Assembly: GCA_017501055.1 (NCBI GenBank)
Contig: JAFVXP010000126.1
Coordinates: forward strand, 1-16,825
DNA length: 16,825 nt
Origin: Clostridia bacterium
GTDB taxonomy: Bacteria; Bacillota; Clostridia; Oscillospirales; CAG-382
Reading direction: 5' to 3'
Of this stretch, positions 1 to 7,339 are shown piece by piece. Below the pieces are notes generated by a model that ran no database searches, was not told the origin of the DNA, and was given only the letters and a program-made list of their open reading frames with translations. The first letter of the stretch is position 1; each line of letters begins with the position of its first letter. The position numbers and the translations under genes were made by a program.

Positions 1-652
1 ATTTGTCGTTGCAGGCGGCGGTTATCTTATCGGCTCGCTTTCGCATCTCTTCTTTAATGAACTTCCCGAGGGCGGAACCGACTATCTTGTTCCTAACCTT
101 CTTATAAAATCGGGTGTTTCGGATATACTCGTCGGGGTTATCCTCGTATTGCTTATTGCGGCAAGCGTTTCCACGCTTTCGTCTGTAACCATAACGGCAG
201 CTTCGACGTTGACGATGGATATCGTTCAGGACAGATTTATCAAAGACAAGGAAAAGGATATCTCTCTTCTTACAAAGATCGTTTGAGTTGCATTCGTTAT
301 GCTTTCCTTCCTTATCGCTTGGAAGGGAACGGGCACACCGATCCTTGATATGATGAGCTATTCCTGGGGCATAATCTCGGGTAGCTTCCTCGCTCCCTAC
401 GCCGTTGCGCTTTATTATAAGAAGACGACAAAGGTCGGCGCTTGGGCAGGAATAATTTGCGGTTTTGCTATCGCATTGCCCCCTCTTGTTGCAAAGCTTT
501 CCGGCTCTGCATTTGCTCTCGGCAAATTCGGACCCTTAAGCGGCATGGGACCGCATTTCGCTTGTCTTGCTATGGCTGTTTCGCTTTTGGTGGTTATAGC
601 TGTCAGCACAATTACTTACAAAGAAGAAAAACTCCAAGAAGGAGCAGAATAA
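1..652 (+). pseudogene. Sodium:solute symporter (SSS family), C-terminal part, interrupted by in-frame TGA
   Basis: The frame is open from base 2 and encodes the last third of a sodium-coupled membrane transporter; the 5' part lies outside the window. Visible signs are the serine/threonine-rich helix AASVSTLSSVTITAAS, which in this family contributes sodium ligands, the later SYSWGIISGSFLAPYAVALYY helix followed by KKTTKVGAWAG, and two more hydrophobic segments. A TGA at 284-286 splits the frame inside a helix (KIV-stop-VAFVMLSFLIA). From memory of the family, this position is often cysteine, one base away from TGA. TGA is a normal stop elsewhere in the window (10446-10448 and 15038-15040), so recoding is unlikely. 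An ATG at 299 could start a 117-residue remnant but has no ribosome site. The stop codon directly abuts the next gene, so the symporter probably shares its operon and may import an aryl acid; that substrate is inferred from context only. Confidence 0.7.
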
Positions 653-1975
653 ATGGAAAACAGAATTTTTAACAGGGACATGGAATGTATGCCCCGCAAG
701 GAATTGGAAGCATTACAGCTTGAAAGACTAAAGTCGCTTGTCGATTATTGCGAAAAGAATTCCAAATTCTATGCAGAAAGACTTAAAAAGGCAGGCGTTA
801 CCGCCGATAAGATAAAATGCCTTTCCGATATTGAATATATCCCCTACACCACAAAGGACGACCTTCGTGATACATATCCCTTCGGTATGCTTTCGGTTCC
901 GAAGGAAAAGATAGTTCGTGTTCACGCTTCCTCGGGTACAACGGGCAACCCCACGGTTGTTGCATATACGAGAGAAGACCTCGAGAATTGGTCGGAGCAG
1001 GTTGCACGTCTTGCAATGGCGGCAGGCGCTCACGAAGGTACAACGGTTCAGATATGCTTCGGTTACGGTATGTTTACGGGCGCATTGGGACTTCATTACG
1101 GTCTTGAAAAGATCGGTGCTGTGGTTGTTCCCACGTCCTCGGGCAATACCGAAAAACAGCTTAAGTTCATGCGTGATTTCCAGACCGATGCAATAGTTGC
1201 AACACCGTCCTACTGTATGTATCTTGCAGAAGCGGCAAGATCGATGCAGGATAAATATCCCATGAGCAGCTATAACCTCAAATACGGTATTCTCGGAAGC
1301 GAGGGTTCGACTCCCGAAATGCGTACCGAAATTGAAAACCATTGGGGTAACGGCTTCTTCTGTACCGATAACTACGGCATGAGCGAGCTTAACGGCCCCG
1401 GTATGTCGGGTGAATGTATGTACCGTGACGGCTTGCATATCAACGAAGACCATTTCTATTGCGAGGTTATCGATTCCGTATCCGGCAGAACTCTCGATAA
1501 AGGCTCAACGGGCGAGCTTGTTGTTACAAACCTCACAAAACGAGGTCTTCCCATGATTCGTTACCGCACTAAGGATATTACAAACATCAATTACGATGCC
1601 TGCAAATGCGGAAGAACGACCGCAAGAATGCATAAGATCATCGGCAGAAGCGACGATATGATAAAGGTTCGCGGCGTAAACGTATTTCCTTCTCAGGTCG
1701 AAAGTGCTCTTATCGGCATAAACGGTATCAGCCCGAACTATTTGATAGTCCTCCGCAGAGAAGGCTATTCCGATTCTATGGAGGTTCGTGTCGAGCTTGT
1801 TGACGGCTCTCTCCTTGACCGCTACGGCGAGCTTGTTGCTTTGCAAAAGCGTATCCACGATAATATCAAGAATATTCTCGGCATAGAAATTAAGGTAAAC
1901 CTTGTTGAACCTAACTCTATCGAACGCTTTACGGGTAAGGCAAAGAGAGTTTTGGACCTTCGTAACGAAAAATAA
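653..1975 (+). CDS. Phenylacetate-CoA ligase family protein (first copy, divergent)
   Basis: A 440-residue AMP-forming ligase of the PaaK family, expected to join an aryl acid to CoA in the cytoplasm using ATP. Motifs in order: the P-loop-like SSGTTGNPT at 93-101, FGYGMFTGALGLHYG near 136-150, DNYGMSEL at 239-246, IRYRTKD at 302-308, CKCGRT at 317-322, the hinge region GRSDDMIKVRGVNVFP at 331-346, and GKAKRV near 428-433 carrying the expected catalytic lysine. Length fits the family. The start has AAGGAG at 639-644 and follows the symporter stop with no gap. It resembles the second ligase downstream (26 of 39 residues identical over 68-106). However, it carries GSEGSTPEMR near 215-224 where the second copy has GAEPWTEEMR, so its substrate may differ. 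It lies immediately before iorA, which points to aryl-acetyl-CoA chemistry; the exact acid is unknown. Confidence 0.9.
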   Translation: MENRIFNRDMECMPRKELEALQLERLKSLVDYCEKNSKFYAERLKKAGVTADKIKCLSDIEYIPYTTKDDLRDTYPFGMLSVPKEKIVRVHASSGTTGNPTVVAYTREDLENWSEQVARLAMAAGAHEGTTVQICFGYGMFTGALGLHYGLEKIGAVVVPTSSGNTEKQLKFMRDFQTDAIVATPSYCMYLAEAARSMQDKYPMSSYNLKYGILGSEGSTPEMRTEIENHWGNGFFCTDNYGMSELNGPGMSGECMYRDGLHINEDHFYCEVIDSVSGRTLDKGSTGELVVTNLTKRGLPMIRYRTKDITNINYDACKCGRTTARMHKIIGRSDDMIKVRGVNVFPSQVESALIGINGISPNYLIVLRREGYSDSMEVRVELVDGSLLDRYGELVALQKRIHDNIKNILGIEIKVNLVEPNSIERFTGKAKRVLDLRNEK

Positions 1976-1991
1976 CTAAGGACAGATAAAA

Positions 1992-3752
1992 ATGGAAAAG
2001 AAATTACTTTTAGGAAACGAAGCGGTTGCCGCAGGTCTTTATGAAGCAGGCGTGCGTGTTATATCTTCATATCCCGGCACGCCCAGTACCGAGATAACCG
2101 AAGCCGCTTCCAAATATGACGAAATATACAGCGAATGGGCACCCAACGAAAAGGTTGCCTTTGAGGTTGCCGTCGGGGCGTCCTTCGGCGGTGCAAGATC
2201 GTTCTGTGCAATGAAGCACGTCGGTCTTAACGTTGCGGCAGACCCTCTTTATACTGCTTCTTATATCGGTGTAAACGGCGGTATGGTCTGCGCCGTTGCA
2301 GACGACCCCGGAATGCACTCTTCCCAGAACGAGCAGGATTCCCGTCATCACGCAATCGCAGCGAAGGTTCCCATGCTTGAGCCTTCGGACAGCGCAGATG
2401 CACTTTTCTTCACAAAATATGCATACGAGCTTTCCGAACGCTTCGATACACCCGTGTTGTTAAGACTTTCCACAAGAATATCCCATTCCCGTTCGCTTGT
2501 AACCCTTACGGGAAGGGAAGAAAAAGAGCTTCGTGAATATAAGCGTGACGTTATGAAAAACGTAATGATGCCTGCAATGGCACGTAAGGCGCACGCAAAG
2601 GTAGAAGCACGTAACAAGGCTATTACCGAATGGGCAGACGGAGAAGCTTTTGAACTTGGCATTAACAGAGAAGAACTTTTCTCCGATGAGATAGGCGTTA
2701 TTGCGGCAGGCAGCACCTATGCTTATGCACGTGAAGCGCTTGGCGAAAAGGCAAGCTATCTTAAGCTTGGTATTGTAAATCCCCTTCCCGAAAAGGCAAT
2801 CATCGAATTTTCGAAGAAGGTTAAAAGGCTTTACGTTATCGAAGAGCTTGACGATATTATCGAAACACATTGCATCAAGCTTGGCGTTTCGGTTATCGGC
2901 AGAGAGGTTTTCCCGCCCCTTGGCGAATATAACCAATCGCTCATAGCAAAAGCGATCCTCGGCGAAGCAAAAGAAACTCTTTCCTTCGACGGCGAGATTC
3001 CTGCACGTCCCCCCGTTCTTTGCGCAGGCTGTCCTCACAGAGGTCTTTACTATGCGTTGAAGGATATGAACCTCTACGTAAGCGGTGATATCGGCTGTTA
3101 TACTCTCGGTGCGCAGGCTCCGCTTTCTATGATGGATACCTGTGTTTGTATGGGTGCTTCGGTATCCGCACTTCACGGATTCAATACCGCAAGAGGTCCC
3201 GAATCCGCAAAGAAGAGTATTGCAGTTATCGGTGACTCGACCTTTATGCATTCGGGCATAACGGGTCTTGTTGATATAGTTTATAATAAAGGTATTTCGA
3301 CGGTTATCGTTCTTGATAACTCAATAACCGGTATGACGGGACATCAGAACAACCCCTTGAACGGTAAGACCATAAAGGGCGATCCCACAACGGCTGTAAA
3401 CCTTGAAGCGCTTGCAAAAGCAATCGGTATTAACCGTGTCCGTGTTGTAGATCCCTTTGATATCAAGGGTACAAAACAGGCTGTGGCTGAAGAATTGCAG
3501 GCGAACGAGCCTTCTCTCGTAATTTCGAGAAGACCCTGTGCACTTCTTAAGAGTGTAAAGCACCCTGCACCCTTGACGGTTGATTTTGATAAATGCGTTG
3601 GCTGTAAGGCTTGTCTTAAGGTCGGCTGTCCCGCTATTTCGCAGAAAAAGCAGGAAAACGGCAAGACAAAGGCGTTTATCGACCCGAACCAGTGCTTGGG
3701 CTGCGGTGTTTGTGTTGAAACCTGCCGTTTGGGCGCAATCAAAGAAATATAA
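1992..3752 (+). CDS. iorA: Indolepyruvate ferredoxin oxidoreductase, alpha subunit
   Basis: The large subunit of IOR, a thiamine-diphosphate and iron-sulfur enzyme that interconverts aryl pyruvates plus CoA with aryl-acetyl-CoA, CO2 and reduced ferredoxin. The 586 residues match the family length. The N-terminal pyrimidine-binding domain shows ISSYPGTPSTE near 24-34 and the APNEKVAFEVAVGAS stretch near 50-64. The middle holds CAGCPHRG at 344-351 and GDIGCYTLG at 365-373. The thiamine-diphosphate/magnesium motif starts at GDSTFMHSG (414-422) and runs to the LDNSITGMTGHQ block at 441-452. The C-terminal ferredoxin-like domain has two clusters: cysteines 535, 538, 541 and 546 (CX2CX2CX4C, the unusual spacing seen in this family) and 568, 571, 574 and 578 (CX2CX2CX3C). 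AAGGA at 1978-1982 supports the start. iorB follows with an 11-base gap. Confidence 0.97.
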   Translation: MEKKLLLGNEAVAAGLYEAGVRVISSYPGTPSTEITEAASKYDEIYSEWAPNEKVAFEVAVGASFGGARSFCAMKHVGLNVAADPLYTASYIGVNGGMVCAVADDPGMHSSQNEQDSRHHAIAAKVPMLEPSDSADALFFTKYAYELSERFDTPVLLRLSTRISHSRSLVTLTGREEKELREYKRDVMKNVMMPAMARKAHAKVEARNKAITEWADGEAFELGINREELFSDEIGVIAAGSTYAYAREALGEKASYLKLGIVNPLPEKAIIEFSKKVKRLYVIEELDDIIETHCIKLGVSVIGREVFPPLGEYNQSLIAKAILGEAKETLSFDGEIPARPPVLCAGCPHRGLYYALKDMNLYVSGDIGCYTLGAQAPLSMMDTCVCMGASVSALHGFNTARGPESAKKSIAVIGDSTFMHSGITGLVDIVYNKGISTVIVLDNSITGMTGHQNNPLNGKTIKGDPTTAVNLEALAKAIGINRVRVVDPFDIKGTKQAVAEELQANEPSLVISRRPCALLKSVKHPAPLTVDFDKCVGCKACLKVGCPAISQKKQENGKTKAFIDPNQCLGCGVCVETCRLGAIKEI

Positions 3753-3763
3753 GGAGGCAACGT

Positions 3764-4336
3764 ATGAACTCTATGAATATTCTCATCGTCGGCGTCGGCG
3801 GTCAGGGCACCTTGCTTGCCTCTAAGCTTATGGGTAAGATCTTTATCGATTCGGGATTCGACGTAAAGGTCAGTGAGGTCCACGGTATGAGCCAGCGTGG
3901 CGGCAGTGTTGTAACCTACGTCCGTGCAGGCGAAAAGGTGTTTTCTCCCGTTATCGACCTCGGCGAAGCTGATATGATAATCTCCTTCGAAGCACTTGAA
4001 AGTGCACGTTGGCTTCCTTATCTTAAAAAGGGCGGTACGATAATATCGAATACCGCACAGATAGACCCGATGCCCGTTATTATGGGCAATGCGCAGTATC
4101 CCGAAAACGTTCTCGGCAGAATACAAGACCTTGGTGTCAAGGTCGTTTCCGCAGATGCTTTGTCGCTTGCCGAACAGGCAGGAAGCGCAAAGGCTGTTAA
4201 TATCGTTCTTCTTGCTATTGCTGCAAAGGAACTTGGTATTTCCAAAGAAGAATGTCTTGAAGCGATCCGTGCAACCGTTCCGCAAAAGACTATTGAGGTT
4301 AACGAAAAAGCGTTTGAACTTGGTTATAACATATAA
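3764..4336 (+). CDS. iorB: Indolepyruvate ferredoxin oxidoreductase, beta subunit
   Basis: The small IOR subunit, which in the 2-oxoacid:ferredoxin oxidoreductase superfamily corresponds to the gamma domain and pairs with IorA to complete the active site. The 190-residue length is normal. The N-terminus has the nucleotide-like loop VGVGGQGTLLASKLMG (residues 9-24), followed by SEVHGMSQRGGSVVTYVR (37-54), the family signature. The start at 3764 is set by AAGGAGG at 3751-3757, which overlaps the iorA stop codon; a second ATG at 3773 is too far from this site. The gap to iorA is 11 bases, so the subunits are likely made together. The stop lies 12 bases before the second ligase's chosen ATG. I see no iron-sulfur motif here, as expected. 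Confidence 0.96.
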   Translation: MNSMNILIVGVGGQGTLLASKLMGKIFIDSGFDVKVSEVHGMSQRGGSVVTYVRAGEKVFSPVIDLGEADMIISFEALESARWLPYLKKGGTIISNTAQIDPMPVIMGNAQYPENVLGRIQDLGVKVVSADALSLAEQAGSAKAVNIVLLAIAAKELGISKEECLEAIRATVPQKTIEVNEKAFELGYNI

Positions 4337-4343
4337 GAGGTGA
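4336..4343 (+). promoter_or_regulatory. Ribosome binding site fixing the start of the second ligase
   Basis: AGAGGTGA lies eight bases before the ATG at 4349. The upstream in-frame GTG at 4340 falls inside this site and has no purine-rich sequence of its own, so the ATG is preferred. Confidence 0.75.
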
Positions 4344-4348
4344 CAACA

Positions 4349-5647
4349 ATGGGAATACTTAAACCGGAGATAGAATGTGCCTCACGCAACTATCTCAAAG
4401 CACTCCAATCCGAAAGACTTATAAAAATGGTAAAGAACGCTTATGAAAACGTTCCGTTTTATAAGCAAAAGCTCGACGAGATGGGTATTTTTCCCGACGA
4501 TATTCAGTCTATCGACGATATAACGAAATTGCCCTTCACCGTCAAGACAGACCTTCGTGATAACTATCCTTTCGGTCTTTTCGCAGTACCTCAAAGCGAG
4601 CTTGTCCGTATCCACGCATCTTCGGGTACAACGGGCAAACAGACTGTTGTAGGATACACCCAAAAGGACATAGACGTTTGGTCGGAATGCGCAGGCCGTG
4701 CTATCGTAGCAACCGGCGGTAATAAGGACGATCTGGTTCATATCTCTTACGGCTACGGACTTTTCACCGGAGGTCTCGGCTTGCATTACGGTGCTGAATA
4801 TATCGGTGCAACAGCACTTCCCGTTTCTACGGGTAACACCGCACGTCAGCTTCAGCTTTTCCAGGATTTCGGCTCGACAGTGCTTTGCTGTACACCTTCC
4901 TATGCACTTTATCTTGGCGAAGCAATACGCGATGCGGGAATCTCGCTTGATTCAATAAAGCTTCGTGCAGGTATCTTCGGTGCAGAGCCTTGGACCGAAG
5001 AAATGCGAGCAAAGATAGAAACTCTTCTCGGTATCGAAGCATACGATATTTACGGACTTTCCGAAATCGCAGGTCCCGGCGTTTCCTTCGATTGCGAAGC
5101 GCATAACGGTATGCACGTTAACGAGGACTATTTCTATCCCGAGGTTATCGACCCCGAGACTCTCGAGCCCGTTCCCGACGGAACCGTCGGCGAGCTTGTA
5201 TTCACCTGTATCGGCAAGGAAGCACTTCCTCTTATCCGTTACCGTACACGTGACCTCTGCTCTATAACCCACGAAAAATGCTCTTGCGGAAGAACTATCG
5301 TCAGAATGTCGAAGCCTATGGGCAGAAGCGACGATATGCTTATAATCAGAGGTGTAAACGTATTCCCGTCGCAGATAGAACACGTTCTTCTCGAATGCGG
5401 TATGGAACCGAACTATATGATTACTGTCGACCGTATCAACAATCTCGATACTCTTATGGTTGAGGTTGAAGTAAGTCAAGAGCTCTTTGCCGACACGATA
5501 AAACAGCTTGAATCCGAAAAGAAGCGTCTTGAAGCGGCAATGCAGAACACGCTTAACGTTCACGCACACATTAAATTTGTTGAATACGGTACCCTTCCCA
5601 GAAGTGAGGGCAAGGCAAAACGTGTTATCGATAAAAGAAAAATATAA
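4349..5647 (+). CDS. paaK: Phenylacetate-CoA ligase (second copy, canonical)
   Basis: A 432-residue AMP-forming aryl-acid:CoA ligase close to textbook PaaK. Motifs: SSGTTGKQT at 91-99, GYGLFTGGLGLHYG near 135-148, GAEPWTEEMR at 211-220, YGLSEIAGPG at 235-244, IRYRTRD at 296-302, CSCGRT at 311-316, GRSDDMLIIRGVNVFP at 325-340 and GKAKRV at 421-426 with the expected catalytic lysine. The ATG at 4349 is chosen over the GTG at 4340 because only the ATG has a well-spaced ribosome site. It sits between iorB and the ACT gene in the same operon. The likely role is activating phenylacetate or a related aryl acetate to the CoA thioester that IOR can reductively carboxylate. Because the ligase makes AMP, assimilation seems likelier than energy-yielding breakdown, but that is inference. 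Confidence 0.92.
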   Translation: MGILKPEIECASRNYLKALQSERLIKMVKNAYENVPFYKQKLDEMGIFPDDIQSIDDITKLPFTVKTDLRDNYPFGLFAVPQSELVRIHASSGTTGKQTVVGYTQKDIDVWSECAGRAIVATGGNKDDLVHISYGYGLFTGGLGLHYGAEYIGATALPVSTGNTARQLQLFQDFGSTVLCCTPSYALYLGEAIRDAGISLDSIKLRAGIFGAEPWTEEMRAKIETLLGIEAYDIYGLSEIAGPGVSFDCEAHNGMHVNEDYFYPEVIDPETLEPVPDGTVGELVFTCIGKEALPLIRYRTRDLCSITHEKCSCGRTIVRMSKPMGRSDDMLIIRGVNVFPSQIEHVLLECGMEPNYMITVDRINNLDTLMVEVEVSQELFADTIKQLESEKKRLEAAMQNTLNVHAHIKFVEYGTLPRSEGKAKRVIDKRKI

Positions 5648-5667
5648 GTATAGAAAGGAAACCCGAA

Positions 5668-6099
5668 ATGTATATCAAACAGCTTTCCGTTTTCGTTGAA
5701 AACAAATCCGGCAGACTTGCCGAAATAACTTCCACAATCGCAAAAGCAGGCATCGATATCCGTGCCCTTTCTATCGCAGATACGACAGATTTCGGTATTC
5801 TCCGTCTTGTTGTCGATAAGCCCTTCGAAGCAGAAAAGGCTTTGAAGGAAGCGGGATTGACCGTTTCTCTCACCGACGTTATCGCTGTCGGTATTCCCGA
5901 CAGACCGGGCGGATTTGCAGAAACGATGTGCAAGATCGCAGACAAGGATGTCGGAGTTGAATATATGTATGCGTTCATCTCCCGTGACCACGACCGTGCA
6001 TATCTCATAATGCGTGTTGCGGATAACGAAAAGGCAATCGCCGCACTCGTTGCACACGGTTGCGAGATACTCTCCGGTGACAGCGTTTATAAGCTTTAA
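5668..6099 (+). CDS. Tandem ACT-domain protein
   Basis: A 143-residue cytoplasmic protein made only of two ACT domains. The first covers about residues 3-60, with the ligand-loop-like segment VENKSGRLAEITSTIAKAGI. The second covers about 70-140, with IPDRPGGFAETMCKIADKDV. ACT domains commonly bind amino acids and regulate enzymes or transcription. There is no catalytic or DNA-binding domain here, so it probably acts on a partner protein. AAAGGA at 5654-5659 sets the start, and the gene is last in the operon, just before the terminator at 6111. From established genome contexts, small ACT proteins recur beside ior and paaK genes. I infer it senses an aromatic amino acid and tunes IOR or a ligase, but no target is visible. 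Confidence 0.9.
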   Translation: MYIKQLSVFVENKSGRLAEITSTIAKAGIDIRALSIADTTDFGILRLVVDKPFEAEKALKEAGLTVSLTDVIAVGIPDRPGGFAETMCKIADKDVGVEYMYAFISRDHDRAYLIMRVADNEKAIAALVAHGCEILSGDSVYKL

Positions 6100-6110
6100 A
6101 TGAGAAAAAA

Positions 6111-6135
6111 TCCGCCCAATCGGGCGGATTTTTTT
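6111..6135 (+). terminator. Intrinsic terminator of the paaK-ior operon
   Basis: A perfect seven-pair GC-rich stem, TCCGCCC (6111-6117) with GGGCGGA (6122-6128), and an AATC loop is followed by seven T residues at 6129-6135. A run of six A residues just before the stem means it could also stop transcription from the other strand. Confidence 0.93.
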
Positions 6136-6137
6136 GC

Positions 6138-6177
6138 AAAAACCGAGAGAAAACTTTTAAAAAAGCTTTTCTCTCGG
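6138..6177 (-). terminator. Probable terminator of the D-lactate dehydrogenase gene
   Basis: An eleven-pair stem joins 6143-6153 to 6167-6177 (CCGAGAGAAAA with TTTTCTCTCGG), with a shorter imperfect stem inside. Read on the minus strand it lies 24 bases past the dehydrogenase stop and is followed by five U residues (complement of 6138-6142). Together with the hairpin at 6111 it separates two convergent genes. Confidence 0.75.
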
Positions 6178-6201
6178 GCTCTCTTTCAAAATTTTTTATA
6201 T

Positions 6202-7230
6202 TTAAAAACATTTCCTTCTGCCGTTTTTACAGCTTTCGGTCTTTCCGCAACGGTAGCAAAGCTCGTTTTCGGAATAACCGTTGTCGAAGAATTCCGTGAT
6301 ATTGTTCACCGTCGTTTCAGCAATGTTGTTAAGAGCTTCCTCGGTTAAAAAGGCTTGGTGCGAGGTGACAAGCACGTTCGGCATCGAAATAAGCCTTGCC
6401 AGCGTGTCGTCGTCCATAATATGACCCGAAACGTCCTCGAAGAATATATCGGCCTCTTCCTCATAGACGTCAAGGCAAGCCGCACCTATACGTCTTGACT
6501 TGATACCCTCGAGAAGAGCCTCTGCGTCGATAAGCGCACCACGGGAGGTATTGATTATAACAACACCCTTTTTCAGCTTGTTAATAGCCTCTTTGCCGAT
6601 AATATGCTTGGTTTCGTCGGTGAGAGGACAATGGAGCGAGATTATATCGCTTTTTTCGAATATCTCGTCAAGAGTAACGTAATTAATATCCGAATCCTTC
6701 GCAGGAAATTTGTCGTATGCAATAACCTTCATACCGAACCCCTTGCAAATATCGATGAAAACACGTCCGATTCGTCCCGTACCGATAACCCCCACCGTCT
6801 TTCCGTGAAGGTCAAAGCCCGTCAATCCGGAAAGCGAAAAGTTATGGTCCTTCGTGCGGATATATGCTTTGTGTATCCTGCGGATAGAGGTCAAAAGCAT
6901 TGCGATTGCGTGTTCTGCAACGGCATAGGGGGAATATGCAGGCACGTGAACGACGTGTATTTTTCCAAAGGTGTACTTGATGTCAACGTTGTTATAGCCT
7001 GCACAGCGGAGTGCAATAATCTTAATGCCAAGCTCATAAAGCCTGTCAATGACCTCGGCATCGACCGTATCGTTAACGAAAACACAAACACCGTCGCAAC
7101 CGCTTGCGAGATTTGCGGTATCTTTGTTTAATTTCGTTTCAAAGAACTTAAATTCAATTCCCTTTTCGTTTCCGTATTTTTCAAACGAAGGAATATCATA
7201 GGATTTTGTATCAAAAAAAGCAAATTTCAT
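6202..7230 (-). CDS. ldhA: D-lactate dehydrogenase (D-2-hydroxyacid dehydrogenase family) with Cys-rich tail
   Basis: A 342-residue NAD-dependent enzyme that probably reduces pyruvate to D-lactate to recycle NADH in fermentation. LdhA-type features: ALRCAGYNNVD near 73-83, VPAYSPYAVAEHA near 96-108, the Rossmann loop VIGTGRIG at 148-155, NTSRGALID at 227-235, and the acidic block FFEDVSGHIMDD before TSHQAFLTEEAL. The catalytic triad is inferred as Arg230, Glu259 and His291; these spacings match those of the well-known lactobacillus enzyme. AAGGAGG (complement of 7238-7244) sets the start. The C-terminus is odd: cysteines 325, 328, 334 and 341 (CX2CX5CX6C) in a basic tail beyond the normal fold. 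It has its own terminators on both sides, so it is monocistronic. VanH or another D-hydroxyacid dehydrogenase is less likely, with no ligase gene nearby. Confidence 0.88.
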   Translation of the reverse strand: MKFAFFDTKSYDIPSFEKYGNEKGIEFKFFETKLNKDTANLASGCDGVCVFVNDTVDAEVIDRLYELGIKIIALRCAGYNNVDIKYTFGKIHVVHVPAYSPYAVAEHAIAMLLTSIRRIHKAYIRTKDHNFSLSGLTGFDLHGKTVGVIGTGRIGRVFIDICKGFGMKVIAYDKFPAKDSDINYVTLDEIFEKSDIISLHCPLTDETKHIIGKEAINKLKKGVVIINTSRGALIDAEALLEGIKSRRIGAACLDVYEEEADIFFEDVSGHIMDDDTLARLISMPNVLVTSHQAFLTEEALNNIAETTVNNITEFFDNGYSENELCYRCGKTESCKNGRRKCF

Positions 7231-7251
7231 AAATCTTCCTCCTTTTTCTTT

Positions 7252-7257
7252 ATTATA
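7252..7257 (-). promoter_or_regulatory. Candidate -10 element for the D-lactate dehydrogenase gene
   Basis: A perfect TATAAT on the minus strand lies about 20 bases upstream of the start codon. No good -35 hexamer is found 16-18 bases further upstream, so the promoter may depend on an activator or may be mis-called. Confidence 0.45.
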
Positions 7258-7279
7258 TCTAAAAATTCAAAATTTTTGC

Positions 7280-7293
7280 GTTGCACAGGCAAC
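7280..7293. repeat. Small inverted repeat upstream of the D-lactate dehydrogenase
   Basis: GTTGC (7280-7284), four bases, then GCAAC (7289-7293) form a five-base palindrome just upstream of the candidate -10, in the -35 region. It could be an operator. On the minus strand the site begins TTGTTGC, which only partly resembles the Rex consensus half-site TTGTTAA. Confidence 0.35.
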
Positions 7294-7326
7294 AAAAAAG
7301 CACTCTGATTTTTTCAGAGTGCTTTT
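7294..7326 (-). terminator. Intrinsic terminator of the serC-serA operon
   Basis: A thirteen-pair stem links 7296-7308 and 7314-7326 (core GCACTCTGA with TCAGAGTGC) around a five-base loop. On the minus strand the arm ends in a run of six U residues (complement of 7294-7299). It lies 14 bases past the serA stop. Confidence 0.92.
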
Positions 7327-7339
7327 CGTATAGGTTGTT

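Noticed and set aside
303..329. Hairpin after the symporter TGA as a selenocysteine insertion element
   Set aside because: The loop does not start with a G, the protein family is not known to use selenocysteine, and the stem is a short pyrimidine/purine run that can arise by chance.
3344..4285. A 313-codon minus-strand frame across the iorA-iorB junction
   Set aside because: It lies in register with iorB and is explained by the same codon bias. The sense genes have full family motifs and ribosome sites.
4340..4348. GTG start for the second ligase, nine bases upstream of the chosen ATG
   Set aside because: The GTG is part of the purine-rich ribosome site and has none of its own.
6202..7230. 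VanH-type dehydrogenase implying glycopeptide resistance
   Set aside because: VanH belongs to the same family, but no D-Ala-D-Lac ligase or dipeptidase gene is adjacent and the protein fits fermentative LdhA well.
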